NCBI GenBank assembly: GCA_000697475.1
Contig: JNEU01000600.1
Location: 1-51,884 of the forward strand
Length of the DNA: 51,884 nucleotides
DNA from: Lichtheimia corymbifera B2541
Lineage: Eukaryota > Mucoromycota > Mucoromycetes > Mucorales > Lichtheimiaceae
Direction of reading: 5' to 3'
Position numbers and translations under genes: made by a program. The first letter of the stretch is position 1, and each line of letters opens with the position of its first letter. A model generated the notes under the pieces. It worked only from the letters and a program-made list of their open reading frames with translations, made no database searches and was not told where the DNA came from. Below are positions 1 to 11,923 of this stretch, in pieces.

Positions 1-461
1 AGGACCTTGCAGCGGCGACAAAGGTCAATAATGAGCCAGTTCTTGAACCCGACAGACATGCGCTCTTCACCAGATACCAGGGTGCGCTGACGGTAATAGA
101 TTTCCCACAGGTCGATGAATGTTTGATGGAGATTGGGTGTGGATGCGTTGTCAAATTGCTAGAAGGTATGTGTGCTTCCATCAGAATTCACTCGCTTTCA
201 CTCATCCAAAGTGTAAAAACGACCACCTACCTTTTCATTGGTTGATAGCGTATATGGGTCGACGCATTTTAGTTCCTTGATAATCTCATCACCACGATCT
301 CGAAGCACAAGAGTGCCAGCAAGGTCGAGTGCAATAGGCTTTGGCATACCCACATTTGCTTGTGTGGTAGATCCTGATGCTGATGCATTCTCAGGCTTGA
401 CTTTTTCTTTTCCTTTACCATTATCTGGCACTTCTTGATGGGTGTGATTTTGGAAATCCAT
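1..461 (-). CDS. Unrecognised protein, 5' part only (runs off the left edge)
   Basis: I do not recognise this protein. Exon 1 (231-461) starts at an ATG and encodes a hydrophilic N-terminus rich in charged residues, Ser and Asn, then a more ordered stretch (MPKPIALDLAGTLVLRDRGD). A strong donor (GTAGGT on the minus strand, just after Asn-Glu-Lys) and an acceptor ending at 159 join it in phase to exon 2 (1-158). Exon 2 reads as a folded segment rich in Trp, Tyr and Arg (LWEIYYRQRTLVSGEERMSV) with a Cys-Arg-Arg-Cys near the window edge. Running straight past the donor instead meets a stop after about 12 codons, which supports the intron. The 3' end lies outside the window. Confidence 0.55.
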
Positions 462-1356
462 GGTATGTTTGCAAATGTTCAGTAGAAGATGATGAAAAAG
501 AAAAGTTGTAAGAAGCAGGTTAGCATTTTAAAAGCATCACAAGAGGGCGATGGCACCACCATGTCATCACATCACCAGCAATTAATCACTCCGGCCGACC
601 CAGAGAACAAGAACCTGTTGCATGCAGGTGACATTTGCAGTAGCCCACAGCTGGTCATATACCTGAAAGATCATCCTCACAGGTTTCATAATGAGACAAA
701 TATTTCATTGTTGCAGCTCAGAGCAGGATTTTGATACGGTTTTATTCACAATGAATAATAAGACAACAAGTGTGTATCGTTGTTGGAGTTATGAATGGTA
801 CATGTCTTTGCAGGGATAGCATTTATATTCTTGCCATGGTGAACTTTTTATCGAATACAAATCAACAAGAAGGAACGTTGCCAATGAAGAAAAGCGGAGA
901 AGTGGTCCGTGGTCCGTGAAACAGCGTGTGGGGAAGAGCAACTTTGGTTCCAATCTCAGTTAGTGCATCTCAGCCGGCACCATGCGAAGATAACTGGTTG
1001 CTGAGGCACTTTCCCACAATGACGGATTCCAATCGTCATACTGGTACCATTGATGATTTGATGGTAGCAAAACCATAAGGCTATATCTACCTGGAAAATA
1101 AATGGCTGGTTTATTGAGCTGATGAGTAGGTAAAATGGATCTTGTGTTATTGTATTATTCTTCTTTGATGACTGATATAGGGAAGAGCTACTGTTGTAAT
1201 GGATCTACACAACAAATTAGTCATGTGACATTGTATGAATGATGGAAAGAAACAAGGAATGTAAGTGTGGATTCTTAGGGTGTGTGCTGTGTGCTTACCA
1301 TGTGTCAGCAAATGGGCTTCAAACCTTAAACGATTAATTCGAATATGTAATACATA
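462..1356. other. Intergenic region, no gene seen
   Basis: This stretch lies between the divergent starts of the unknown minus-strand gene and the ABC transporter. Short open frames are present (for example 489-734 on plus) but show no domain, no splice structure and ordinary intergenic composition. It presumably holds both promoters. I see no convincing TATA box. Confidence 0.5.
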
Positions 1357-1431
1357 ATGCGGAGCGAAATAGAAGGAAGGAATATCCGCCTTGGTAAGCC
1401 CTCCCTGCTCTTTCTTGCACTTCTTCCACTT

Positions 1432-4400
1432 ATGGCACAAGTCCTCTCCGTTCTCACAAAGAAGCGATCGGCGGCAGCCCTCATTATCGCTCTCGTCTAT
1501 GCCTTGTTCAAAGTAAAGAGCCACTTTCAACGTCAAGCAGCTGCAGCCAACAATGCACGTAAGGGCAGCAGCACCAGCAACCAGCAGCATCGCAAAGGCA
1601 AAGCTTCCAAGCAAAGGGTTGGCGTCAATTCCCATTTCTTCAAGCAAATGCGCGAGCTCCTTCCCATTTGTATACCTGGTACTTATAAAACACCTCCATG
1701 GAGCGACTTGCACAACGACAGCTGATCAGGGTTTATATGATAGGCGTGTTCTCTAAGGAAGCTGGTTTGCTTGGAGCACTTGCAACCGTATTGATCGCTC
1801 GCACATGGCTTGATATTTGGTATGGATTGCATGTTTGTGATACGAGATACGATTATTGATTAACCAAACCACATACTCGCGAATCATACATCATTAGGTT
1901 TTCTGGATTTAACGGGTAAGACGCTGTTGTGAGGAAGGAAGTATACGTATGCTAACATATTCATAAATACTAGTGCCGTGGTGAAAGCAATTGTATCACG
2001 CAACCGGGAAGCGTTTATTGCTCGGGCAATTGTTGAATTCGGCTTTATGATGGTAAGTGGGATATGATGTGCAAGGATTCAATATGGGATATGCTGATGC
2101 ATTATCGGTTATAGTGGCCCATGAGTATCGTCAACAATTCGCTCAAATTGACCATCAGTGCATTGGCTTTATGTTTCCGTGAACGGTTGACCAAGGTGAG
2201 AGAATACAATGGTTGTCATGGCAACTATCAATTAGGCTTATTCAATGTTTGTTTGTAGTTTGCACACAACCAATATCTTGATGGTATTACCTTCTACAAG
2301 ATTTCCAACATCGATAACCGTCTTCAAAATGCGGATCAGCTCCTTACTCAAGACATTGACAAGTTCTCGGAGAATCTTTCCCACCTGTATTCTGATATCG
2401 CCAAACCGATTGTGGATATATTCTTGTTCGCATATAAGCTTGGAGAAGCCATGTAAGGGGAAAACTACGAAATGTGGATGAGGCTAAAACTTACCTTCGC
2501 TTGCATTTAGTGGTTCAGAAGCTCCATTCTTTATGATTGGCTACTTTGTTCTCTCGGGTGTGGTGTTGAGAGCTTTCTCTCCTCCATTTGGTCGATGTAC
2601 GTTATCATTATCCCTTGGAATCTTTTCTATACTCAATGTTTTATTTTATTACAGACACGGCAATCGAGCAAAAGTTGGAAGGCGACTTTAGATTCACCCA
2701 TGTGAGTTTGGATAAGAAGGTATAGGATGGATAGGTGGCTCATTCATGCTTTTTTCATGTTAGTCTCGTATCATCACTCATTCCGAGGAGATTGCATTCT
2801 ACCGAGGTGGTGAACGTGAGAAGGAAGTGGTCAACAATACATTCCAAAAGGTAATGTGAAATTTGTCTCTAGATGATCTATATACTAATTATGGTTGGAT
2901 GGTCTAGATTGTCAATCACGTGCGCAAGGTGTATACGTTACGCTTCTTGAATGGTATCTTTGACTCTGTTCTCGTCAAATACTGTGCCACCATGACTGCA
3001 TACTAGTAAGTGGAAGGGATATGAGGATCTCAAAGACCAAATGTACTCACTATACTACAGCTTATTAGCACGTCCTGTTTTTGATCAGCGATATGGCAAG
3101 TATTACGAGCTTGAATGGTCGATGAAAGGCATGCTCAATGAATTATTTTTCAGCTACTTCTCATATGGGCGCTTTAACCGATGATCCTGTGAAGCTCATG
3201 GAAGACTATTCTCGAAATTGTAAGTTGATGTTATACCGATGAGGGAACTATCCATGCTAATACTGAAATATCTTGTAGCAAGCTACCTTATCAATCTCTC
3301 TCAAGCTGTTGGAAGACTGATTTTGACGGGTCGTGATTTGACTCGTTTTGCAGGCTACACGGTAAATGAATCATTGCCAACAGCGTCAGCTTTGTACTCA
3401 TTAATACGGGTTATAGTCTCGAGTCGCCGATTTGTTTGATGTCTTGCGAGATGTTCGAAAGGGCAAATACAACCGCACTATGGTCTCTACGGATGAGGAA
3501 GAATCCACGCAGAATATGAGTGAGTAATGCCTGTGGTAAAGGTTGCAGTCTGGTGCTTATCAATGCTGATATATATATCGTTTTATAGCTGTTTCAACTG
3601 ATGACATGAAGGGCAAAGTGATTGTCAGGGATGGTGTTATTGTGTTCGACCATGTGCCTATCGTGACACCCAACAATGATGTCTTGGTAAGTACTGGAGA
3701 GGGAAGGCTTATTAAAAAGGATTGACAACTCAACCATTCTATTTTTTAGCTCAAAGATCTTTCCTTCAAGGTGAAGACAGGAATGAATTGTTTGATTTCA
3801 GGCCCCAATGGATGTGGCAAGAGTTCTTTGTTCCGTATTCTTGGTGATTTATGGCCATTGTTTGGTGAGTATGAATTATTTCTTATTTTCTTTGTATGGA
3901 TGCTAATGAGCGAGTTTTAGGTGGTACGGTGACAAAGCCTGAAGCTTCCAAGCTCTTCTATGTACCCCAAAAACCATACCTCGCTCTTGGAACATTCCGT
4001 GATCAAGTTATCTACCCCGATACCGCTGAGGAAGCCTTGGCACGCGGTTTTGATGATCATTCGCTGATGGAGCTGCTGGATACAGTGCATCTTGGATATC
4101 TCGTGGAACGCGAAGGTGGTTGGGATTCTGTGCAGGATTGGGCTGACGTGTAAGTATATCATACCAGAAAATTGGCGTATGATCATGCATTAAGTGGACG
4201 TTGTCTCTTAGACTTTCTGGTGGTGAGAAGCAGCGTGTTGCCATGGCTCGTCTATTCTATCACAAACCCCAATTTGTAAGTGGGAGTGGCACACATCAAG
4301 AAAAGGAGTTGTTATTTAACATTGATTATCTTCTATATTAGGCTATTTTGGATGAATGCACCAGCGCAGTCAGCGTGGATATTGAAGCCATCATGTATGA

Positions 4401-4711
4401 GCATGCACGAAAGGTCGGCATTACGCTATTCACTGTTTCACACAGGTAATTTTGAAAAGGAGACGGGGCGTACCATCCTACAATAGAATCTCACAAAGCA
4501 ACATTACAGAACATCGCTGGTACGCCACCACGAGTTTTTGCTTCGATTTGATGGTGAAGGTCATTATGAATTTAGAGAGTAAGTAAAGATGGTATATTTG
4601 ATATGTGGTTTTTACTCAATGCCATTTGTTAGGCTTGACCCTGAGGATATCAACACACCCTTTGGTTTTGGTCATGGAAAATCCAAGCCTCAAGCCAAGC
4701 TGCATGCATAA
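1432..4711 (+). CDS. Peroxisomal ABCD-type half transporter (ALDP/Pxa family)
   Basis: This is a half ABC transporter that imports very-long-chain fatty acyl-CoA into peroxisomes for beta-oxidation; members of the family work as dimers. It has an N-terminal hydrophobic region, a membrane domain with the family loop [13 protein letters not shown], and a C-terminal ATPase. The ATPase shows a Walker A ([15 protein letters not shown]), a Q-loop region ([19 protein letters not shown]), a signature ([17 protein letters not shown]), a Walker B ([12 protein letters not shown]) and an H-loop ([11 protein letters not shown]). This matches human ABCD1 along its length. There are many introns; for example exon 1 ends at 1678 and exon 2 begins at 1744, giving the join [12 protein letters not shown]. 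An in-frame ATG at 1357 would add 25 residues; I prefer 1432 because the protein from there looks like family N-termini. The stop is 4709-4711. Which yeast paralogue (Pxa1 or Pxa2) it matches cannot be told. Confidence 0.93.
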
Positions 4712-4918
4712 GATTACCCATATCGCACATACTCTAGAGTACTTCCATATATATCGCTTTTACCATTCTTTTTGTTCTCGTTTTCGTATTTATTCATCTC
4801 GCTATAAAAACCGGTTACACGAGAATGTTTCATGTGCAAAAATGAGGCTGAACTGGTCGTATCGCTTAAACGTATTCCGGATTGAATAAGATACTCTTTT
4901 CCTTTTGTGCCTGATAAA

Positions 4919-7271
4919 ATGGGAAAGCCAAGAAAGGGTTCTTCAACCACGTCTAGACAAGGTGATAGTGAAGACATGGTAACCACTTTTAATCAAATCT
5001 TGCATAAAGCGGGTTACTGACGCGCTATTTCCTCTCACTCTTTTTACCCTTCAGCCTTTGCCCAACCTTGCCTCCCACCTCGATTTCATTGACCAGCTCT
5101 TGCAATGGAACCTGCAGGATCTCGATCACTTTATAGCCGTTCTGAAGCAAAGGTCCGTTTATTATCGTTGAATAGGTCATTTAGCGTACTAACTCATATC
5201 TAGGATTGCAGCAGAGGAAGTGTACATTCAAGCACTGAATGCCATTGAGTGTCTGCCACCAACACCGCCATGTACGATGCTACCGAAATTCGACAAGGAG
5301 ACCACCTATGCAAAGGCGTTAGCACAGTACGAGTCATCAATCAAGCGAACAGTTTCCGGTCGACGCGAGCTAGTAACAACTATGCAGCATCAGCTTGAAG
5401 TGCTACACATACTCAAGGTAATAACCGGGGACATGGCGATCAAATAAGGAAAAGCGTGGCGTATCAGTGTGGCTGACCATGTGCCACACACACGATGGCA
5501 TTCAAACATGTAGGATCATCAGCAAAAACGTCATTTGAAAATCAACACGACGCTTGGTGAGAAGAACAGCAATTATCTCTCTTATCGGATCCACGACCTC
5601 GCTGAAGTAAGTAAAGATGTTAGTGTAATTTGTCATTCGTTCTAACACGCGTTGTATTATATATATGCAACTTTAGAGTCAGAGGAATTACAAGAACAAA
5701 TGTGCTGAGCTTGAGCAAGAAGACTCGCGCGAAGTTGAAGGAACACAAGGATCGAATGAGGTGCGGGATGTAGAAACTACTAAGCAGCTACACCGGCGTA
5801 GTCGCGCGGGCTTGCATGCCATTCGGGCACATTTGGCCAAAGCCCACGTGCTGGAACACAATCACCGAATTGCCAAATTGAAGCACCAAGTAGTAGACGC
5901 AGGCAGGTAGTGAAGACAATGAAATTACCCCATTCGTTGGTGGCATTTTTCTTTATACTCATCTCTTTGATATAGATCGTGAATATAGGAAAAGCGTTTT
6001 ATTCTTGGAAGGCCTACGCAAAAAACAACTCAAGACGTCCCATTTGGCAACCAAGGCAAGTAGACCTATATGCATGCCACCTCATTGTGCAACTTGATGA
6101 TTAACAATGGTCATAATAGCATATAGAGATCTTATTCATGGACAAATCGGAAATTGCAAAATCAGTTTTGCGCAACATCCTGGTTGTCGAACAAGCTGTT
6201 CAAGGACGAGAAATGTCGGTTAGTGAGATGAATTTATCATATGCCATCCCCAAGCTTTATATTCATTATCATTGTGCTTTTAGATGACTCAATCCATGAC
6301 ACAGACTTCAGAATCGATGAATGGGATGGACGACATGGCACTATTTACAAAGGGATATGGCATGCTTCAGTTTGATGTGCCTGATGCTGTGGTATATGAA
6401 CATTACATCCATGGACAATTGAAAGGTAGATATGAAAATCTTGGGGGAGGGGTTGGATATAATATGCTTACGCCATTGTATCACATGTAGATGTCCAGTT
6501 TGGCACTTCATTGAAGGTATATGCCGAGGTGCACAAACGGAACGTGCCGCTTTTGGTGGAACAATGCATTCAAGCAGTGGAAAGAATGGGTGGATTACAG
6601 AAAGAAGGCATCTATCGCATCTCGGGCCGTCAAACTGCCGTCAACACTCTAAAGCTTGAATTCGAGAAGGATGAACAAAAAGTGGATATTGTTCAATACG
6701 ACATCTTCACAATCGCTTCTGTGCTCAAAGTGTACTTGCGAGAGCTCGAGGAACCACTGGTTGCCATGTCACCAAAGCAACAAACAGAGTACACAGGTAA
6801 TTAAAGCTGCAGCGGATACTTCACAAGAAAGGCTTACTCTTGTTGTCGATCAGGCACGGATGATGACGCATACCGATTGCATATTCTCGAAGTACAATTA
6901 GCACAACTCTCCGAGCCACACCGGCTTACGTTGCAGATACTGATAGAACATTTGGCAAGGTATTACACCATATTCATTGGTTGCCATGGAATATCTGATC
7001 TCATATTACACTATGTAGAATTGCTGCGAATGCTAAGGTGAACAAAATGACTGCCTCCAACTTGGCAATGATCTTTACCCCTGCCATTCTTCACGATGAA
7101 CAAGCCCCTGATAAGGTGTTACTGGATTTGATATCACATCAAGAAGCTCTTTTTGCCAAGATAACGAGAAAGAACAAAGAGGACCAATTTGGACGCTCGT
7201 CTTTGGATGACCAGGGGTCACTCGCATCATCACTAGAATACAAGGCTCATGCACCAACGCCACATCCCTGA
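4919..7271 (+). CDS. F-BAR plus RhoGAP GTPase-activating protein
   Basis: It should stimulate GTP hydrolysis on a Rho-type GTPase at the plasma membrane, affecting actin and cell-wall growth. The N-terminal half (LPNLASHLDFIDQLLQWN onward) is a helical, charged F-BAR-like membrane-bending domain with coiled-coil character. The C-terminal half is a RhoGAP domain: it opens with FGTSLKVYAEV, has the arginine-finger motif EGIYRISG, the segment VYLRELEEPL, and the conserved Asn helix KMTASNLAMIFTPAIL. Exon 1 is short (ATG at 4919, donor right after Met-20) and continues at the acceptor before PLPNLA. At least eight introns are placed by good consensus sites. The tail after the GAP domain is short and Ser-rich. 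It resembles yeast Rgd1/Rgd2 in architecture; a one-to-one relation is not established. Confidence 0.88.
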
Positions 7272-7893
7272 TAACGTGGATTGTATTTTTATCGCCTCTA
7301 CTTGCCCCCCCTTTCGATTGTTTTAATTTTACCAATTATCCCGTGTGCTTGCGTATAAACTCACTCTCGCGCGAACAAAGACTTGCTCTATGTGATACAA
7401 GCGGTTGCCTTCTTTCCATTTTCGGAATGTGCATGTTAATCCAAACGATACACAGTCCGTGCTGCATATGTTTGTTTGTTTGCATTGGGTATTTGGGAGG
7501 GAAATATTCTTGTTTTGAATGATGCACAATGATATAATGGTGTTCATATCATGATAAAAGGGATTGCTTTGGGAGGGATAAAACAATACAGGTGGCAATG
7601 CACACGCAAGCATGTGGTACAGAATGCATCAATTAAGCTCATGAATGAATGTTTGGTGCGGAAATCCTTTAGTTTTGGAAGCTGAAGCGTAATCAATGCC
7701 GATCACTGCATCCACCCTCCACGAGCTGATCGCTTGTCAACTGCTTTGGCGTTCAGCATCTGCAGTGTAACACCACACATCTTCAGCCTTTTCTCTCCTT
7801 TTAAATAGACCCCAATTTTCGTTCAAGTCTTTGCTTTTCCCTTCACCGACTTTCTGGCACGCAACAACAATATCAACCACGCTTCATTTACGC
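7272..7893. other. Intergenic region with a weak TATA-like site
   Basis: It holds the 3' end of the RhoGAP gene and the promoter of the PH-domain gene. A TTAAATA sequence at 7801-7807 lies about 90 bp upstream of the next ATG and is the best TATA candidate. No other gene is visible. Confidence 0.45.
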
Positions 7894-8571
7894 ATGTCGA
7901 AAACAACCTATCTCGCACCACCATCCATCTACTCGCACGATTACGAGGGCTGGCTCTTGATATCAAAGCTGAGAAGACAACTTGTTTGGCGACCTGCCCC
8001 ACAACGATACTACTGCATCCTTGACGGCCAACGCTTATCCTATTACACTCGCAAGGTACGTTACTGCATATCTCAACTTTTCGCTATCGGCATTGTGAAT
8101 TGACGTAAATATTTATAGAACGATCGAAAACCTAAAGGAGTGCTTGATCTTAGCCGATATAGACTCATTACAGCATCACCTTCGTGTCGAGGTCTCCTCA
8201 TCAACCGAGCACCATCTCAAAAGTCATTTCAGTTGGTCACACATGACAAGGATTTGCCTGATTTGATGTTGGTTGCTGATTCACGACAAGCAAAAGAAGA
8301 ATGGACCACATACATGGATTACCAACGTAGCAACAACAATGTACTTGATAAATGGCTTGAGCGATACGACCTAAGCAATGAGCAGCTGCACTCACCACCT
8401 TCGCCATCCATTTCGTCTATTTCATCCGCCTCTACATCCACATCATCGGTTGTAAAATCACCAATTGATTGCTGGCAACCTGCAACACCAACTTCCCCAA
8501 CGACTACGATGGATGTCAGGCTTGATCCACTCATTCATTTCAAGGCGCAAATCATCCCCTGCTTTAAATAG
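7894..8571 (+). CDS. Small PH-domain protein
   Basis: The predicted product of about 204 residues is mostly one pleckstrin-homology domain, a module that binds phosphoinositides or protein partners at membranes. Typical features are the opening strand YEGWLLISKLRRQLVWRP, the strand RYYCILDGQRLSYYTRK, the middle FQLVTHDKDLPDLMLVADS, and the closing helix with its Trp (QAKEEWTTYMDYQ). One intron (8056-8118) joins YYTRK to NDRKPKGVLDLSRY in phase. A Ser/Pro/Thr-rich tail follows. The C-terminus is uncertain: the spliced frame stops at 8571, but a +1 frame over the same bases continues to 8647 with a basic, Ser-rich sequence ending HHDY. A further weak intron or a one-base sequence error could explain this. 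Confidence 0.75.
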
Positions 8572-9442
8572 TGGACGTCGACGACCATCTCTTACACCCT
8601 CAGCGTCACCGATGCATTCCATCATGGATAGCCATCACGATTACTAGACAAGGTGCTATTATATTCCAAGCTCCCCTTTTATTACCAATCGCCATGATGG
8701 TTGATCCATTCGGCTCACATACCAATCCACTGATCCCCCGTACATCATCCACTTTTTGTTTTTACATATCACTGTATCATACGTTGTTGATTTTGATTTC
8801 CTCATACATGCTCCCAAAAAGATAATTTGATAATATACAAGCGAGGTCGAATTCTTCCTTGCCTTTTTACGTAAACCACTGAATGTCCATATCCATTGAT
8901 ATAACCTTAAGCCAAATACCAAATGTAAACTAATCTTGACAAGAGTGTCACTCGAATGCTTACAGGTTGATATCATAACAAACAACAACCACTGGTGATC
9001 AAAACGGTGGCATCTTTAAAAGAGTGCCAATCGCTATGGTGAAGCATTTTAAGACAGCAACCACTTGTTGCCCAGAAGCTACGGAAACCGCATGATGGAG
9101 ATCTCACGCTTGAGTTCTTCCCCTATGCTCTTTTATGCATCACCTCGAGTTGAATGAACATGTTTTACTTGCCAAGAACAAGAATAACGGTGGTATTGGT
9201 CGCATGATGGGTTTGAAGCAGCTGGGCTGAAGACGGGAACAAGATATACCGGCGTCAGCCTGGCTGTGTGTGACATCGCGGTATTACGTGTCTTGAAATT
9301 ACCTCTTCAGTCGAATGACTCAAAAGACGAGCATCGTCACCTTGCCTTGTTCGGAAAGACAAACTATTTGATTCCATAGCCATTGGAAAATATAAAAGTA
9401 TGGGATAACGTTTATTTGATCCTCCATCTGTTTCAGCTACCC
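8572..9442. other. Intergenic region upstream of the P450
   Basis: The first 75 bases may still be coding if the PH protein uses its alternative frame. The rest shows no gene structure. The P450 promoter sits at the right end. Confidence 0.45.
9391..9398 (+). promoter_or_regulatory. TATA box of the P450 gene
   Basis: A TATAAAAG octamer lies 45 bp upstream of the ATG at 9443. Its position argues against the in-frame upstream ATG at 9383, which would lie before the box. Confidence 0.55.
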
Positions 9443-11281
9443 ATGACGTCCGAATTGCTATCTTCCCTACCTTCCTCATTATCACCCTACCTAACAACTG
9501 ATCGCTTGCCAAAGGTGCTGGTGGCAACCACCTTGACTTATGCTGTAACCAAGTACATCATTTACAACCTTTACTTGCATCCCACAGCAAGGATACCAGG
9601 ACCATCAGTGGATTGGATACCATTTCTCGGAAATATGCGCGAGATTATCCGAGAAGAGGTGAGAAAAAGAACAATCGTCGGAACTAAATTACGCCGCGTA
9701 CTCACACGTCATTGTCTTCTTTGTCTACTTAGAGTGGAGTGCCACATAAGAAATGGTTGAAAAAGTATGGAGGCATTGTCGTATACCATATGCTATGGAA
9801 CAAGCCACGCGTAATGGTCTCGGACCCGAGTCTTTTGAAGGAGGTATTGACGCACCATGTTTATGACTACACAAAAACACCTGAAGGCAGCAAGTTCTTA
9901 ACCCTCCTCCTTGGTAACGGCTTGCTTGTGGCTGAGGTATGTTGTATATATAGGATATGATCGAGGAATACGATATTGACATATAGCATGTAAAATAGGG
10001 TGATGTACATCGTCAACAACGTAAACAACTCAACCCAGCCTTTTCATTGCAATCCATTCGTGAATTGGTTCCAGTAATGTTTGTTCCACCTGTACAGCTA
10101 TTGGATCGTTGGAAGCAAGAATATGCCGAACGCAAGGATAACAACGGCTTGATGGAAATGAACATCTCAGAGTGGATGTCACACGTGACCTTGGATATTA
10201 TTGGGTTGGCGGGCTTTGGGCAAGAATTCCTAGCTGTCAAACATGAAGGCAGCACGGACCATGTTAACAAATTGAGCTGGGCATACAGGCATCTTTTTGA
10301 TCCCACAGGATCGAACTTTGAACGATTCTTGCGATTTCTCATACCAGGTTACCGATATCTACCCACACGACGCAACCTTGATTTTCGCAAGGCTTTGGGC
10401 ATGTTGCATGAAGAAAGTCTTGCAGTTGTTCAACGTGGTATTGAGCGAGCCAAAACCACTAGTCGCCAAGACAACCTCCTTGCACTCATGATCAACCTCG
10501 TCGATGAATCAGGAAATGGAATGAGCGTTGAGGAGCTTCGCAATCAATGTCTCACTTTTTTGGCAGCTGGGTAAGTGAAAACATTGATACGCTGCTATAA
10601 TAGAGGGACTGACTCATGATGATGGATGGATACCATAGGCATGAAACCACAGCAGTGTCGTTGTCGTGGACCCTTTGGCTTCTTGCTCAAAATCAAGATA
10701 TCCAAGATGCATTGCGTGAAGAGGTTACACCCATGTTTGCTAATCTCGATTTTACGCATCACATGTTCCATGACGATCCATTTGATACAACCGGCCACAA
10801 CTTGCCCTCCTTTGAAGCTATCAACAACCTTCACTTGCTAAACAACGTATGCAAGGAGTCATCACGTTTGCTCCCTGTTGTACCAGTCACCAGCCGTGTT
10901 GCGACCAAGGATGTCACACTTGGTGGCCATTTTATTCCCAAAAACACAGCTATCTTTTTGCCACTTATCGTCAACCATCATTCTAAGGAATTGTGGGGAG
11001 AAGATGCTGAAGAATTCCGACCAGCCCGTTGGGATGAATCAGAAGCTTCACGTGCTGGCCCTTATGACTTTTTACCATTCTTAGCTGGAGGAAGACAATG
11101 CATTGGAAATCGTTTTGCTATGATTGAGCTCAAGATCATTTTGGGTCTGCTGATCACCAACTTTCAATTCTTTGAAAAGCCTGGATTCGTTCCAAGGAAA
11201 CGCCAGGAGCTTACTATGCGCCCTTCACCCTATATGACACTCCTCGTCAAACCCGTGGTTTCATCATCCGTAGAAGCATAG
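9443..11281 (+). CDS. Cytochrome P450 monooxygenase, CYP509-like
   Basis: This is a microsomal haem-thiolate monooxygenase of 544 residues in four exons (9443-9658, 9733-9936, 9999-10570, 10639-11281). The N-terminus has a hydrophobic anchor followed by the hinge RIPGPSVDW. The C-helix motif is HRQQR, with His where most P450s have Trp. The I-helix oxygen-activation motif AAGHETT is assembled across intron 3. The K-helix ExxR is KESSR, and the haem loop is FLAGGRQCIGNRF with the Cys ligand. Family placement is by general resemblance to Mucorales P450s and is tentative; the substrate is unknown. The region from about 10308 through the stop and 168 bp beyond is duplicated at 18.1-19.3 kb. Confidence 0.95.
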
Positions 11282-11449
11282 CTCAATTGATACCATAACC
11301 CTTTAATAAACCATGTTGTAGCTATTCTTTGATATATTGACTAGTATCTTGATCCATTGGATGTGATGGTGGCTTGACATTCAACGATTGCAATAAGCGA
11401 ATAATCCCATGTTCGAAACGACGCAGCTAAATGCAACAAAGGAGATGTT
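10308..11449 (+). repeat. Segmental duplication, copy 1 (P450 3' half plus GEP4 last exon)
   Basis: This segment pairs with 18125-19286 in direct orientation. From the final P450 exon to the right boundary the offset is a constant 7837 bp with only scattered substitutions; upstream of about 10700 the copies are clearly more diverged. Homology stops abruptly after GATGTT at 11449 and 19286. Confidence 0.95.
11322..11426 (-). pseudogene. Orphan copy of the last GEP4 exon
   Basis: This 105-bp stretch is the same sequence as the final exon of the intact GEP4 gene (19159-19263), including the stop codon and the AG acceptor on its upstream side. The remaining GEP4 exons are absent: homology ends inside the preceding intron. 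It is therefore a non-functional passenger of the P450 duplication, lying tail-to-tail with the P450 stop codon 40 bp away. Confidence 0.85.
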
Positions 11450-11923
11450 GAAACTTGCTGGAGACGAACAGAGGAAATAACAGGCTGCAACAAAAAAGTA
11501 CTGGCCAAGGCGTGACAAACGACAAACCACTTGTCTAACCAAGAGGTTCTAGCTGTTTAAAAGTACTGCAAATGCAGTAAACGCGCATTGAGTGCTGGCA
11601 GTGTTGGATGAGGTGCACTTGTGAAAGAAGAACTCGAGTTGACAATAAAAGAAGATAACGTTTCAAGCCAACAGGTCCTCCCAAACAGCCTTTGCTTCCA
11701 AAACGTATTTGTCAATAGTTGTCTGGTTCCATTGGTGCTGCTGTTGTCATTGGAGTATGTATTGGTATCGTTGTTGGACGTGTAAGAAGAAGTATACAAG
11801 TGCTGTTTTAGTGTGGGGCTAGGTTGGTTCTGAGAATGAAATACCAACTGCATAATGACCTGACCTGGTCGATGGTGCGCAGCTTTCAAGTCATGTCCAA
11901 CTTCCTTTTCTTTTTTCTCGTCA
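11450..11923. other. Intergenic region, no gene seen
   Basis: Open frames on both strands here have low-complexity Ser/Asn/Thr composition and no splice or domain support. It presumably holds the promoter of the following gene. Confidence 0.4.

Noticed and set aside
1147..1713. Minus-strand 188-codon open frame opposite the ABC transporter start
   Set aside because: Its right half is antisense to exon 1 of a well-supported gene; the rest is unstructured.
11557..11889. Minus-strand 110-codon open frame
   Set aside because: Low-complexity Ser/Asn/Thr sequence overlapping the promoter of the next gene, with no homology I recognise.
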